A stretch of DNA of 64,000 bases from UBA7957 sp965222695 (GCA_965222695.1 OZ244967.1:4960001-5024000); one strand, 5' to 3'. Counted from the first letter of the stretch, positions 7,947-18,636 are shown. Numbers and translations are program-made. Notes: generated from the letters alone by a model not told the origin.

Positions 7947-10028
7947 GTGAAATCAACAGTCATTGATCAACACAATAAACAGGCAGGATTCGGAAAACCG
8001 GTCATTGTGCTTTTTTTGCTGCTGATTCTGAGTTTTGTCGCCGCCGCCTATTGTTTCATCGAGGCAAATCAGCAAATCAATCGCAATCACCGTCTTATGG
8101 ATGCAGTTTCCGATTTTGGAAATACCGCTAGCGGCCTGGTTGTAGATACCATGCTGCCGGATCCTGAGGATAAGATTTCCAGAGGCATTAGCCTCGGAAA
8201 CAGTATTTTGGAAAAACTGAGCCATGGAGATACTGCAAGCCGTATGCCTTCTGTGCCGCAAACGCTGCAAGCGGATCTGGATGCCGTTAGCAGTGCCTGG
8301 AAGAATTTCGTCGACGGCTTGAAAGTCTCTGAAAACACTCAGGCCGATAAGGAAACCCGGGCCGCCGATCCGGCTGAGCTGGAAACGCTTTCCAGCCTAT
8401 CCGTTTCCCTGGGCAGTTGGTTTGAAAAAATCTCCGTGTCGGCGGAAAAACGGGATGCGCAAAAACAGTTTGAAGCTTTACTGCAGAAACTCAACGAAAA
8501 TGTCCTTGCGGCAGCGCCCACTCCCAGTGAGGAGCAAAAGCTCAGATCGATCGATCTTTGGCGACAGCTGCGCGAACAATTGAATATGATGGCCGGTGCC
8601 AAAGACGCTGATGCAGTTGTGTTATTGAACGAAATGCATGCCGAGTTCACACGATTGAATCCGCTTTTTGAAGCCGGACGGGCCGACGCTGAAGTCGCAC
8701 AAAGTACCTTGGCGAGCCAATACGCCAAGAATTCCGAATTACAGCTGCTGCTGGATAAGCTCAGGGACGGCGCGCAGGTGCTTGAGCGGGAGCACAACTA
8801 CCTGTTTCGCCTGGGTGTGGTGGCGGCCTTGTTTTCACTGTTGTTTTTATTTGTTTTGGCCATTGCATTCTGGCGGGATTCGCAGAACAGAATCGCGCAG
8901 TCCGATCAGAAAAATGCGCTTAACCAAAGGGCAATCCTGCGTTTGTTGGATGAAATTACGGATCTGGCCGAGGGTGATCTGACGGCGCGTGCAACCGTGA
9001 CTGAAGACATCACCGGTGCCATTGCGGATTCCGTTAACTACGCCATAGACACCATTCGGAATCTGGTGATTACCCTGAATAACACTGCCGATCAGGTAGC
9101 CTCCACTGCTGAAGATACGACCGGTACGGCTATGCGCCTGAGCCGCGCCAGTAATTTGCAGGAGCGCGAGATCCGCCGTTCCAGCAATTATATTACAGCT
9201 ATGGCAAACACCATGAGGCAGATGTCGGAAAAGGCGAATGATGCAAGGGATGTCGCCAATCAATCCGTATTACGGGCGCAATCCGGCTTCACCTCGGTCA
9301 GTGAAACCATCGAGGGCATGGCCGATATACGTCAGCAAATTCAGGATACCTCCAAACGCCTGAAACGGCTGGGCGAAAGCTCACAGCAAATCGGCGAGAT
9401 TATCAGCCTGGTCAAGGATATAGCAGAGCGCACGAACTTATTGGCACTGAACAGCGCCATACAGGCGAGTTCCAAGGCAGGGCAGGGAGTCTCTCCGCTG
9501 GCGGATGAAGTACAGCGCCTGGCTGAGCGGGTGGATGAAGCGACGCGCGATATCGAAGGGCTGATCGTGACCATTCAGGCAGACACACGGGCCGCCATTG
9601 CATCCATGGAATTAAGTACTTCCGGGGTTGTAAAAGGTACTTCTTTGGCCGAGCAGGCCGGTGTATTGCTGAATGAAATTCAACTGGTTTCCCGGGAATT
9701 GTCGGAAAAAATTCAAACCATCTCGGATAAATCCGCCCGCCAGGCCGAAGTAACGTCAAAATTGTCAGGGAATATGCGCGTCATCAGCGATATCGCGCTC
9801 CAATCGAACGAGGGTATGAAACACACTGCTGAATCCATCCTGGAACTAAAGGATATGTCCAAAGAACTGACTCGAATTGTGGCCGGATTCAATTTCAGCG
9901 AAGAGGATACTGGCTTCCGACGTTCCAAGGAGGATCCGATTCCCGAACCCGACACTGAGCCAGACGACGATACGGAAGGTTTGACGCTTGTTTCCACCAT
10001 CGGCAGAGAAGCGGGCAGGGATGACTGA
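7947..10028 (+). CDS. pilJ: PilJ, methyl-accepting chemoreceptor for type IV pili
   Basis: This inner-membrane chemoreceptor (693 aa, GTG start) signals to ChpA. A first membrane segment spans about residues 18-38 (VIVLFLLLILSFVAAAYCF), then comes a periplasmic helical region, and a second membrane segment lies near residues 285-307. A HAMP-like region and a long cytoplasmic coiled coil follow. The hairpin tip reads RTNLLALNSAIQAS and then AGQGVSPLADEVQRLAER. Compared with my recollection of PilJ and typical chemoreceptors (AGEAGRGFAVVADEV), the tip appears two residues shorter and lacks the usual GRGF. No pilK methyltransferase gene follows; chpA starts before this gene ends. Confidence 0.93.
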   Translation: MKSTVIDQHNKQAGFGKPVIVLFLLLILSFVAAAYCFIEANQQINRNHRLMDAVSDFGNTASGLVVDTMLPDPEDKISRGISLGNSILEKLSHGDTASRMPSVPQTLQADLDAVSSAWKNFVDGLKVSENTQADKETRAADPAELETLSSLSVSLGSWFEKISVSAEKRDAQKQFEALLQKLNENVLAAAPTPSEEQKLRSIDLWRQLREQLNMMAGAKDADAVVLLNEMHAEFTRLNPLFEAGRADAEVAQSTLASQYAKNSELQLLLDKLRDGAQVLEREHNYLFRLGVVAALFSLLFLFVLAIAFWRDSQNRIAQSDQKNALNQRAILRLLDEITDLAEGDLTARATVTEDITGAIADSVNYAIDTIRNLVITLNNTADQVASTAEDTTGTAMRLSRASNLQEREIRRSSNYITAMANTMRQMSEKANDARDVANQSVLRAQSGFTSVSETIEGMADIRQQIQDTSKRLKRLGESSQQIGEIISLVKDIAERTNLLALNSAIQASSKAGQGVSPLADEVQRLAERVDEATRDIEGLIVTIQADTRAAIASMELSTSGVVKGTSLAEQAGVLLNEIQLVSRELSEKIQTISDKSARQAEVTSKLSGNMRVISDIALQSNEGMKHTAESILELKDMSKELTRIVAGFNFSEEDTGFRRSKEDPIPEPDTEPDDDTEGLTLVSTIGREAGRDD

Positions 10029-13000
10029 ATTTCGTGCCCTCACCGGTCTCAATTACCGCTCGCGAGTGGTGGATGAATTGCTCGCCGGTCTGCGGGAAGT
10101 GCAGGATAAAATTGCCCGCTTTGTCAGCGAGCCGGACGGCTTCGATCTTCTACCCGCGCTGCACCAACACTTTTCCCTGTTCAGTCATACTCTGGAGTTG
10201 ATCGAACTGAATGGGGCAGCCATGCTTTCCCGTGAACTCGATCATTTAATCCGTGCCATAGCCGACAAAAGTACACGCGATCAGGAAGAAGCCGCGGTGA
10301 TTCTTGTACAGGCGGCGGAAAAATTACCCGAGTACCTGAACTATATCAACAATGGCAGCGCAGACATTCCTCTCGCATTGTTGCCTCTGTTAAACGACAT
10401 CCGTGCGATAAGAGGCGCCAGCTTGTTGTCAGAGGCGGTAATGCTCTTACCCGACTTCGCCACCCATCAGCGAATAAAGCCCGGCAGCTTTGAGAAAAAA
10501 AAGGAGCGGGCCTTCAGGTCCGAAGTCAAACATGCACGTGCGCCACTGATGCAGGCCCTGCTTAAATGGTTAAGAGGCAAAGACGTAGAGAAAAGCCTGG
10601 ATGAAATCACCATGGTATTGAAGGGATTGCAGCTCGCGTCCAGGGATACTGATCTTTCGCGGCTGTGGCGTTCAGCGCTTGCGGTTGTAATATCGTTGCA
10701 AGACGGAGGACTGACCTCTAACGCATCGATCAAAATGCTGTTCGGTCAAATTGAGCGCTTCCTGAAGTTTCTGATGGAGAAAAAATCCCAGGCAATTTAT
10801 CAGTCCACGCCTTTGGAGTTGTTTAAAAACCTCTTGTATTATATCGCACTTTCACGATCGCATAACAAGAAAGTACAAAAAATCAAAGCCAGCTACCAGC
10901 TGGATGAGCTCTTACCGGACACTCATAACAGGGACCAGGTGTTGCATGCCTTGGACAGGCCCGGGCCGGTGATGCTCAAAGCGGCAGGTGATGGCATCAG
11001 GGAGGAGTTGTCGAGTATTAAGGCGGAACTGGAAGTATACGCTCATGCGGAAGAACCGCAGCCGGATATTCTGGCCAATCTGCCAAAAAGACTGGACAAG
11101 CTGTCGTCAACTTTTCGCCTGCTGGGTATGTTCAGCGTCGAGGAAATCAACCAACAGCTTGCGCTGCAGATTCGAAAACTGCAGTCAGAAGAGATGGTCA
11201 GTAAGGACAAGCTTGTAAAAACAGCCTCCGATATACTGCGTATCGAGAGTGCCCTGGATGACCACATACAATCACAGGAGCAACTGATATCCCATTCCTC
11301 CGTGGAAACAGCGGGTGAACGGGATTTGGCCGACCGCCTGATCGGAAATCAGGAATTCGATGAGCTCCTGGCTTGTCTTTTACGTGAAACCATGCGATCC
11401 CTGGAGCGAGTCAAGGAAGCCTATCAGAAGGTGCTTGATCTGATCCAGACCGAGCGGCAACTGACCCTGATTACCGATTTATTGCTTGAATCATCGAAGG
11501 TGTTGCAGATTCTGCCCATGCCGGAGTTGGCTTTGCTTCTGAATGATCTCGCACAATACAGCCAGTCCCTGAAACTTGAGGAAGCCACCAAGCCTTCCAA
11601 ACTGGCACAGGAAACCTTCGCCGATATCATCGCCAATCTCGAAGTTTATATCGAGCTGCAAATCCAGAAACAACCGGTGATGGCCGACTTGCTAACACGC
11701 AGTGTCGATGCGCTGGAAATTCTGTCACAAGAGTCGCAGATTCAACATCCGGCCGACACGGAGGCACGAGATGGCCTGCAACAAACCGGCGGAATTTCCG
11801 AATTGGAAACCTCCGGGCCTCGGGAGCATGAGGAATCGCTGGAAGCCGAACCGGAAATGACGGTTATATTTATTGAAGAGGCGATGCAGCAGTTTAATGT
11901 GATCAGTGAGGGAATGCTGAATATTCGCTCGGACACAGAGAACCGCAAGGCTCTGGAATCCGTCCGCCGAGCCTATCACACGCTAAAAGGCAGCGGGAGA
12001 ATGGTCGGTGCGACCAAGATTTCGGAATTTGCCTGGGCGAATGAAAGTCTGTTAAACCATGTGTTGTCCGGCAGTGTGGCTCCGGACAGCCAGGTTTTGA
12101 ACTTGCTGGACGAGTCAATTGCGGCTCTGCCACAGCTGGTTGATCAGTTGCACGGGGCCTCCGAGCAGGTTGCCGGAATAGACGACCTGATACGTAAAGC
12201 ACATCATTTAACTGAATTGCATTCTCCGCTCTCTTGTGAATCTGCGCCCAAAGTGCCGACTCTTGCAGAACTGGAAAAGGCTGAAATTCAGGAGCAAGGC
12301 CCGCCCGGCGAAGAGATCGCCGGCCAGGATAATACTGCGGCTGAGAAAGAAGATATCCCGGAATCCACGGATGCTCAAGCCCCTCAAATGGATCTCACTC
12401 AGACGCTCAATATTACAGGGGTGGTAGAATCATCGGATACTCTGCAGTTACCGCCCATGGACCAGGCGGATACGGTCCAAATGTCCGAATACCTGCCTGC
12501 GGAATCCGTCGGCAGTAATTTGACTTTAGTCGATAATGAGCAGCCGACGGTACGTCTGCAAAAAGACAGTTCCGGCACCGTCGTGCCGGAAATTGCGGTA
12601 GTTGAAGACAAAGGATCTGGGTTCGATCCTGTATTGTTTGAAATATTCAACGCGGAATGTACCCAGCATATAGAGACCCTAAAGGAAATTCTCAACAAAG
12701 CTCTGTCGGGTGATGGAAAAGTTGAACCCACGGATACGATGATACGTGCATTGCATACCTTGACCGGAAGCGCACAAACGGCCAGGGCTGAACAAGTGGC
12801 GGCACTGCTCACTCCCGTGGAGACTGCGGTAAAGCAAAAGCAAAGAGCGGGAAAGCGATTCAGCAGGGGTGAGACCCTTTATATGAGTGAAGTCGTACAA
12901 GCCCTTGAGCTTAAACTTGAAGCCCTGGCCCGCGTCGACGAAGAGCCGCAATTCATACACGATGTCGAAGCCCGGTTGCGGAATTTTTCCGAGCGCGTAG

Positions 13001-15339
13001 CAGCCGAAACCGAGGATTTAACGGCCACACCCAAGCTGGGAGAGTTGCAGACGGTCTTTCTGGAGGAAGCCGAGGATATAGTCGAGGCCTTAAAGCAGCA
13101 ATCAGCCCATTGGAAAAAAAATCTGGCCGACAGGGAGTCGGGCATGGAATTACAGTCAATACTGCATACCTTGAAGGGCAGTGCCAGGGTGGCGTCCTAC
13201 ACCGGGATTGCGGATCTGGCGCATGCCATGGAAGATGCCGTTCAGGCATGGCTGGGCGCCTCCCTACCCATGGAAACGGAAGGCCTTGATGCCCTGGATG
13301 ACGCTATAGAAGCGGTCGGAATCAATCTGGAACAAGCCCGTTCCGGCGATACTCCCGGCTACTTTGACTGGCTGATCAGCGAACTTCGCGCGGTTCGACC
13401 GGACATTCGGCTGGAGCCCACGGACAAAACGCCTGAAGCTACCAGGATCGACACAACGCCGCAGGTGAATAAGGCAACTCCGACGGAAACGGAAGAAGCC
13501 GAACATTTAGCCGGTTACCGGAGCGACTCCGCCATCGCCGACAGAATCCGGCTTGATCCCGCAATAGTCGATCGACTGACGGATCTTGCGAATGAATCCG
13601 GTGTGTATCATGCTCATATCACACAATATCAGTCAAAGCTGACCGAATCACTCGGCGAACTCGACCAAACCATCAGCCGTCTGCGCCAGCAGCTGCGGGA
13701 ACTGGATATAGAATCCGATATTCATATCACTCATGCCGAGCCGGGCAGGGCCGGGGGATTTGATCCGCTGGAAATGGACAAATACGGCAGATTGCAGGAA
13801 ATATCGCGAAGCATCCTCGAGACCTTTTCCGATCTTGACGATATCCGCTATTCATTGAACATTAACACCCGCCATGCGGAAGCGGAATTGGGTGAGCAAT
13901 TACGCACAACCAATATTATGCAGGATACCCTGAGCCAGATCCGCATGGTCCCGTTCTCTGCTATCGTACCGCGCTTGCAGAAAGTGGTTGAAGATGCAGC
14001 GCGGAACTGCGCCAGAAAAGTCAACTTCAGTATTGAAGGCGTTGACCATCCGATTGATCGTTCGGTGTTAAAACATATCACCTCCCCGCTGGAACACTTG
14101 TTGCGAAATGCCGTTGCACACGGTATTGAAGAAGCCGGGGTCAGGCGCCGGAAAGGCAAGCCGGAAACCGGGTCGATCAGTTTACATGTTGATATCGATG
14201 AATCGGATATACATCTATTTGTAAAGGATGATGGGGCGGGGGTTGATATTGAAAAGATCAAAACCAGAGCAGTGGAAAAACAGCTTATCGAGAAGGGCAC
14301 GGATATAAACGATCAAACCCTGTTGAATTTACTGATGAAACCGGGTTTTTCCACCGCCCGGCAACTGGATCAGATATCCGGACGAGGTGTCGGCCTGGAT
14401 GCAAGCCGGCGGGAATTGCTGAAAGTCACCGGCCTGATAACCCTGGAAACCAAAGAGGGGGAGGGGTCGACTTTTAAGATCCGAATTCCCCAGTCACAGT
14501 TTATCAACCCGGTGTTGATGGTCGCTATTCAGAATCGTCGATTCGCCATGCCTGCAAGTCGGATTCACGGCGTCAGCAGGCTGTCCAGGGAAGAGTACCA
14601 GCATTTCCTGTCAGGCCACCGGGCGCTTATCGATTATCAGGGACAAAAATACAGATCAGTCCCACTTGCCGCTTTGTTGGGCATTACGGCTGATGACTTC
14701 CGTTCCGATGTGGCATCCTTGGTCTATGCTACCGTCGACGGCGAGCAGCTTGCAATACTGGTCAATGCCGTCATAGGCCATATGGAAGCCGTCATCAAGC
14801 CCATAGGCCAACAGCTCGCAGCCATGGGCGGATATACCGGAGCCTTTGTCCAATCCGACGGCCTGGTAATCCCGTTGATCGATCTCAGCGAAATTGTCGC
14901 CAAGTATCTACAGTCCGACGCTCTGAAGACGCAAGACCTTTCGGAATCCGGCAGCATTACCCCCGGCGAAAGAATACGCGTTATGGTTGTAGATGATTCG
15001 ATTACCATGCGCAAATATGCCGAAAGAGCCCTCCTGCGGGAAAATCACCAGGCCGTTCTTGCCCGCGACGGCATAGAAGCCATGACGTTAATGCAACAGC
15101 AAAAACCCGATATTATTCTGACTGACCTCGAAATGCCGCATATGGACGGATTCGAGCTGATCTCAATGATCCGGGAAGATCCCGAACTGCAAGCCCTACC
15201 CATCATCGTCATTACCTCCCGCACGGCCGATAAACACCGGGAAAAAGTTGAAAAAGCCGGAATTCAGGGGTTTTTGGGTAAGCCTTATCAAGAATCGGAA
15301 TTGTTGGAGTTGATTAAAGGGATTACAAATGTGGGTTAA
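10021..15339 (+). CDS. chpA: ChpA (PilL), hybrid histidine kinase of the Chp system
   Basis: This is a very large CheA-type kinase (1772 aa from the ATG at 10021, which overlaps the pilJ stop; the frame is open to 9988). Three Hpt-type sites are visible: HTLKGSGR at His653, a variant HTLTGSAQ at His912 and HTLKGSAR at His1049. They are followed by a dimerisation region and a HATPase core (HLLRNAVAHGIEEAG, then RGVGLDASR). A CheW-like domain (FINPVLMVAIQNRRFAMP) follows, then a C-terminal receiver with phospho-acceptor Asp1702 (IILTDLEMPHMDG). P. aeruginosa ChpA is about 2470 aa with more phosphotransfer domains, so this is a shorter version. It should phosphorylate PilG and PilH. Confidence 0.93.
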   Translation: MTEFRALTGLNYRSRVVDELLAGLREVQDKIARFVSEPDGFDLLPALHQHFSLFSHTLELIELNGAAMLSRELDHLIRAIADKSTRDQEEAAVILVQAAEKLPEYLNYINNGSADIPLALLPLLNDIRAIRGASLLSEAVMLLPDFATHQRIKPGSFEKKKERAFRSEVKHARAPLMQALLKWLRGKDVEKSLDEITMVLKGLQLASRDTDLSRLWRSALAVVISLQDGGLTSNASIKMLFGQIERFLKFLMEKKSQAIYQSTPLELFKNLLYYIALSRSHNKKVQKIKASYQLDELLPDTHNRDQVLHALDRPGPVMLKAAGDGIREELSSIKAELEVYAHAEEPQPDILANLPKRLDKLSSTFRLLGMFSVEEINQQLALQIRKLQSEEMVSKDKLVKTASDILRIESALDDHIQSQEQLISHSSVETAGERDLADRLIGNQEFDELLACLLRETMRSLERVKEAYQKVLDLIQTERQLTLITDLLLESSKVLQILPMPELALLLNDLAQYSQSLKLEEATKPSKLAQETFADIIANLEVYIELQIQKQPVMADLLTRSVDALEILSQESQIQHPADTEARDGLQQTGGISELETSGPREHEESLEAEPEMTVIFIEEAMQQFNVISEGMLNIRSDTENRKALESVRRAYHTLKGSGRMVGATKISEFAWANESLLNHVLSGSVAPDSQVLNLLDESIAALPQLVDQLHGASEQVAGIDDLIRKAHHLTELHSPLSCESAPKVPTLAELEKAEIQEQGPPGEEIAGQDNTAAEKEDIPESTDAQAPQMDLTQTLNITGVVESSDTLQLPPMDQADTVQMSEYLPAESVGSNLTLVDNEQPTVRLQKDSSGTVVPEIAVVEDKGSGFDPVLFEIFNAECTQHIETLKEILNKALSGDGKVEPTDTMIRALHTLTGSAQTARAEQVAALLTPVETAVKQKQRAGKRFSRGETLYMSEVVQALELKLEALARVDEEPQFIHDVEARLRNFSERVAAETEDLTATPKLGELQTVFLEEAEDIVEALKQQSAHWKKNLADRESGMELQSILHTLKGSARVASYTGIADLAHAMEDAVQAWLGASLPMETEGLDALDDAIEAVGINLEQARSGDTPGYFDWLISELRAVRPDIRLEPTDKTPEATRIDTTPQVNKATPTETEEAEHLAGYRSDSAIADRIRLDPAIVDRLTDLANESGVYHAHITQYQSKLTESLGELDQTISRLRQQLRELDIESDIHITHAEPGRAGGFDPLEMDKYGRLQEISRSILETFSDLDDIRYSLNINTRHAEAELGEQLRTTNIMQDTLSQIRMVPFSAIVPRLQKVVEDAARNCARKVNFSIEGVDHPIDRSVLKHITSPLEHLLRNAVAHGIEEAGVRRRKGKPETGSISLHVDIDESDIHLFVKDDGAGVDIEKIKTRAVEKQLIEKGTDINDQTLLNLLMKPGFSTARQLDQISGRGVGLDASRRELLKVTGLITLETKEGEGSTFKIRIPQSQFINPVLMVAIQNRRFAMPASRIHGVSRLSREEYQHFLSGHRALIDYQGQKYRSVPLAALLGITADDFRSDVASLVYATVDGEQLAILVNAVIGHMEAVIKPIGQQLAAMGGYTGAFVQSDGLVIPLIDLSEIVAKYLQSDALKTQDLSESGSITPGERIRVMVVDDSITMRKYAERALLRENHQAVLARDGIEAMTLMQQQKPDIILTDLEMPHMDGFELISMIREDPELQALPIIVITSRTADKHREKVEKAGIQGFLGKPYQESELLELIKGITNVG

Positions 15340-15400
15340 AAGCTACTTAAGCGATCAGTGAAAAGTCTATCCATACACTGGCCTTGCGTGATTCCGATGG

Positions 15401-15418
15401 ATTTTGAACAGGCTCTTA
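15401..15418. repeat. Solo end of a dispersed palindromic element
   Basis: The 18 bases ATTTTGAACAGGCTCTTA are identical to the right end of the palindromic element at 50550-50628. No matching left arm is visible here. The terminal TTA is read on the minus strand as the TAA stop codon of the P-type ATPase. The segment may be a decayed MITE end or a fragment of a REP-like family. Confidence 0.5.
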
Positions 15419-18049
15419 CTGCGTATAGATCTTCCCGTTTCGTATCAACCATTTCTCCACCTCGACAAACACCAGCACCAGCGAGGAGAGCGCGAAACAT
15501 ACTGTCAGATCAAACAGAGGTAGCGGTTGCGTGTGGAATATCGCGTTCAATGCCGGCATATAGATCACGGCCAGTTGTAGCAGAACTGTTACAGCTATGG
15601 CTCCCAGCATGGGTAGATTACTCCATACACCAATGCTGATCAAAGATGCACTTTCGCTGCGTACCGCCAGGGAATGAAACAGCTGGGAGATGGTGAGGAC
15701 GGTAAACACAACTGTCTGCCAATACTCAGCTCCACGGGAAATTGACCAAGCCTGGGCGCTGATCGACAGTGCTGCGACGAACAGCCCGACCCATATAATG
15801 TGCTGCCACATTCCATGAGCCAGTATATTCTCTTGTGGAGGTCGTGGCCGGCGATTCATGATCCCTTTCTCCGCTGGTTCTGCGCTGAAGGCCAGGCCGG
15901 GAAGACCGTCGGTAATCAGATTGATCCAAAGGATATGAATCGGCAACAGGGGAATAGGCAGTCCGAGAAACGGTGCTAAAAACAGTGTCCAGATCTCCCC
16001 TGAATTCGAACTCATGGTGTCTTTAATGAACTTACGGATATTATCGAATATACGCCGCCCCTCGCGCACTGCGCTGACGATAGTGGTGAAATTATCGTCC
16101 AGCAGTACCATGTCTGCCGCTTCACGGGCAGCGTCCGTCCCTTTTTGTCCCATGGCGACACCAATCCCTGCCTGCTTCAACGCGGGAGCGTCGTTGACAC
16201 CGTCACCCGTCATGGCGACGAACTGCCCGTGTGCCTGAAGTGCCTTTACGATGCGTATTTTTTGTTCAGGGCTGACCCTGGCGTAGACTCTGAAATGGGG
16301 AACTTTGGTGATGAGCTCGTCGTCCGACAGCCGAGCAAGTTCTTGTCCGGTTAACATACGCCCATCGTTATTCAGAATACCCAATCGTTTCGCAATCGCA
16401 AAGGCAGTTCCGGGATGGTCCCCCGTGATCATCACCGGTGTGATTCCGGCGCTAAGACAATCGGCCACAGCCTGTGGAACTTCCGGCCTTGGCGGATCGA
16501 TAAGCGCCACCAGTCCGATAAAACTCAGATCCTTTTCCGCTTCCACAGGATCCGGATTCGATGCATCACCGGAAAAACTCCGTTTAGCGAAGGCCAGCAC
16601 TCTATAGCCCTCCCTTGCGAGTTTGTCGGCTTCTGCCAGAATCTTTTCGGGTGCAAATCCATCGTCCGTTTCCTTACCGATCCGATTCCGGCATTGAGGT
16701 AATACTCGCTCCGGTGCGCCCTTCATGTAAGCCACTCGTCCGTTGTGAGTTTGGTGCAGGGTAGTCATTTTTTTGCGGTCGCTGTCGAAAGGAATTTCAC
16801 CGATCCTTGGTAATTCCCGGGCAAGTGTTGTTTTGCAGTAACCTGCGTTTTTTGCGGATTCGAACAGGGCCAGCTCGGTCGGATCGCCGGTCGGTATGCC
16901 ATTTATCTCAGCAACATCGTTGTTCAAGGCCAGAGCTATGCCCAGCTCCTTTTGGACTTCTGTATCGTCAGCAGACAGAGATTCAACCCAAAGGCTTGAA
17001 AGGTAGAATTTCTCCACTGTCATTCGATTCTCTGTAAGGGTACCTGTTTTGTCTGTGCAGATGTAGGTCACAGATCCCAGAGTCTCGACGGCAGGTAGGT
17101 TTCTCACCAGAGCGTTGAGTCGGCTTAAATTACGGGCACCGAATGCCAGGGAAATTGTCACCACCGCTGGCAAAGCCTCCGGGATCGCCGCTACCGCCAG
17201 ACTAACCGCAGTCAGGAACATCAGCAGCCACGGCTGCCCCTGGAGTAAGCCCGCAAGAAAGACCACGGTACATATAGCCAATACGCCGAATGCCAGATAT
17301 CGTCCGAAACGGGTCAGGCGCAACTGCAGCGGCGTTTTCACCTCAATGGATTCATCCAACAGTCCGGCAATGCGGCCGATTTCAGTATCCATTCCCGTGG
17401 CTATTACAACTCCCTCCCCCCGGCCTTTGCTGATCATGCTGTTCTTGTACAGGAGATTGTTTCTGTCGCCCAGGGACAAATCCTGACCGGCCAAGGGATC
17501 CGATTGTTTTAATATTGCGATTGACTCTCCGGTCAAAGCCGACTCGTCGACACTCAGTTCCTTAGCTTGCAGAAGACGTAAGTCCGCCGGTGCCACATTT
17601 CCTGCTTCTAGGATAACGATATCACCAGGAACAAGCTCGGAGGCCATCATGTGACTGATTTGCCCGCCCCGCAGTACTTTGGTTTCCAGCGCCGCCATCT
17701 CACGCAGTGCCGTAACAGCCCGCTCAGCGCGAAATTCCTGCACCGCGCCCACGATCGCGTTTAGCAACACTATCACCACTATGGCGATAGTATCCTGGAG
17801 TTCACCAACGATACCGGAGATAACAGCTGCTGCCAGCAGAACCAAAATCATAAAGTCGGCGAATTGTCCGAGTATCATCGTCCAGATGGATTTTTTGCTG
17901 GCCTCAGTCAACCGATTTGGTCCATATTCGGCCAGGCGACGTTGAGCCTCCTGACTGCTCAACCCACGTGCCGATACCCCGAGCAGTTCCATGACTGTCT
18001 CTGCATCTAGTTGATACCATTTTGGCTGCTGGTGCGTTTCTGACGACAA
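15416..18049 (-). CDS. Calcium-type P-type (P2A-like) cation ATPase
   Basis: This membrane ion pump (877 aa) resembles PMR1/SERCA-type Ca2+/Mn2+ ATPases. Visible motifs are the N-terminal cation-ATPase domain (EAQRRLAEYGPNRL), TGES at 173-176, the M4 ion site IPEALP at 289-294, phosphorylated Asp333 in DKTGTLTENRM, the hinge TGDGVNDAPALKQAGIGVAMG-type segment, and NLITDGLPGLAFSAEP in the C-terminal membrane domain. The frame runs upstream to 18247 inside the neighbour. I chose TTG at 18049 because GGAGG sits 6 bases before it and family alignment begins soon after. The upstream gene stops 2 bases before this start, so the two are coupled. Ion choice (Ca2+, Mn2+ or other) cannot be settled by eye. 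Confidence 0.9.
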   Translation of the reverse strand: MSSETHQQPKWYQLDAETVMELLGVSARGLSSQEAQRRLAEYGPNRLTEASKKSIWTMILGQFADFMILVLLAAAVISGIVGELQDTIAIVVIVLLNAIVGAVQEFRAERAVTALREMAALETKVLRGGQISHMMASELVPGDIVILEAGNVAPADLRLLQAKELSVDESALTGESIAILKQSDPLAGQDLSLGDRNNLLYKNSMISKGRGEGVVIATGMDTEIGRIAGLLDESIEVKTPLQLRLTRFGRYLAFGVLAICTVVFLAGLLQGQPWLLMFLTAVSLAVAAIPEALPAVVTISLAFGARNLSRLNALVRNLPAVETLGSVTYICTDKTGTLTENRMTVEKFYLSSLWVESLSADDTEVQKELGIALALNNDVAEINGIPTGDPTELALFESAKNAGYCKTTLARELPRIGEIPFDSDRKKMTTLHQTHNGRVAYMKGAPERVLPQCRNRIGKETDDGFAPEKILAEADKLAREGYRVLAFAKRSFSGDASNPDPVEAEKDLSFIGLVALIDPPRPEVPQAVADCLSAGITPVMITGDHPGTAFAIAKRLGILNNDGRMLTGQELARLSDDELITKVPHFRVYARVSPEQKIRIVKALQAHGQFVAMTGDGVNDAPALKQAGIGVAMGQKGTDAAREAADMVLLDDNFTTIVSAVREGRRIFDNIRKFIKDTMSSNSGEIWTLFLAPFLGLPIPLLPIHILWINLITDGLPGLAFSAEPAEKGIMNRRPRPPQENILAHGMWQHIIWVGLFVAALSISAQAWSISRGAEYWQTVVFTVLTISQLFHSLAVRSESASLISIGVWSNLPMLGAIAVTVLLQLAVIYMPALNAIFHTQPLPLFDLTVCFALSSLVLVFVEVEKWLIRNGKIYTQ

Positions 18050-18051
18050 AG

Positions 18052-18636
18052 TCAACCTCCCCCCAGCATATAGATCAGAAACATGGTCACCAACGCAATC
18101 AATGAAGTCTGAACGCCACTCATAAGCCAATGCATCCCCGAGACGCGTCCCAGGAATACGCCAAGCAGGAAGATTATGGCCAAGGCTACACTGGTCGCCA
18201 TAAGCAGTGGTGAGAAAGGTAAAGGAACCCCTATTCGCGACAGCCAAAGGGGTGTCAGAATCAAGATGGATATGATCAGGGGCGCAGAACCGTTTACCAG
18301 TGCGATCAGCGCGGGCACCCAGCGCGAGGCCAGACCGTGCGCGCTTTGGCTCAAATCCTCTACCATGGCATTTTCGAGCTCCGAAAGATCCTTGCGCCGC
18401 TCTGCCGTCTCACTGACATAGGCACTGCTTACTCCGCTGACCCCAAGCGCGATAGCCGCTCCTAAGCAGGCACTGATGATGACCGCGAGGTTCGTCGGGG
18501 TACTGATCTGGAAACCCATGATGAGACCCAGCATGGTCAGGGCCCCGTCAAAACCGTTAACCACGAAATAGCGACGCACAACGCCATGAGAGCGGGAGAT
18601 ACGAAGCAAGTAGGTGATTTGGTGAAAGATATTCAC
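18052..18636 (-). CDS. VIT1/CCC1-like membrane transporter
   Basis: This is a small integral membrane protein with about five hydrophobic segments. It opens its core with RRYFVVNGFDGALTMLGLIMGF, the first-helix pattern of VIT1/CCC1-family Fe2+/Mn2+ transporters, especially archaeal-type members. SETAERRKDLSELENAMVEDL forms the cytoplasmic loop after helix 2, and the protein ends in hydrophobic helices. The frame is open to 18720, which would overlap the DUF211 gene by 23 bases. I list the GTG at 18636 as a tentative start; the true start is uncertain. It is coupled to the downstream P-type ATPase, which suggests divalent-metal handling, but the substrate is inferred. Confidence 0.72.
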   Translation of the reverse strand: MNIFHQITYLLRISRSHGVVRRYFVVNGFDGALTMLGLIMGFQISTPTNLAVIISACLGAAIALGVSGVSSAYVSETAERRKDLSELENAMVEDLSQSAHGLASRWVPALIALVNGSAPLIISILILTPLWLSRIGVPLPFSPLLMATSVALAIIFLLGVFLGRVSGMHWLMSGVQTSLIALVTMFLIYMLGGG

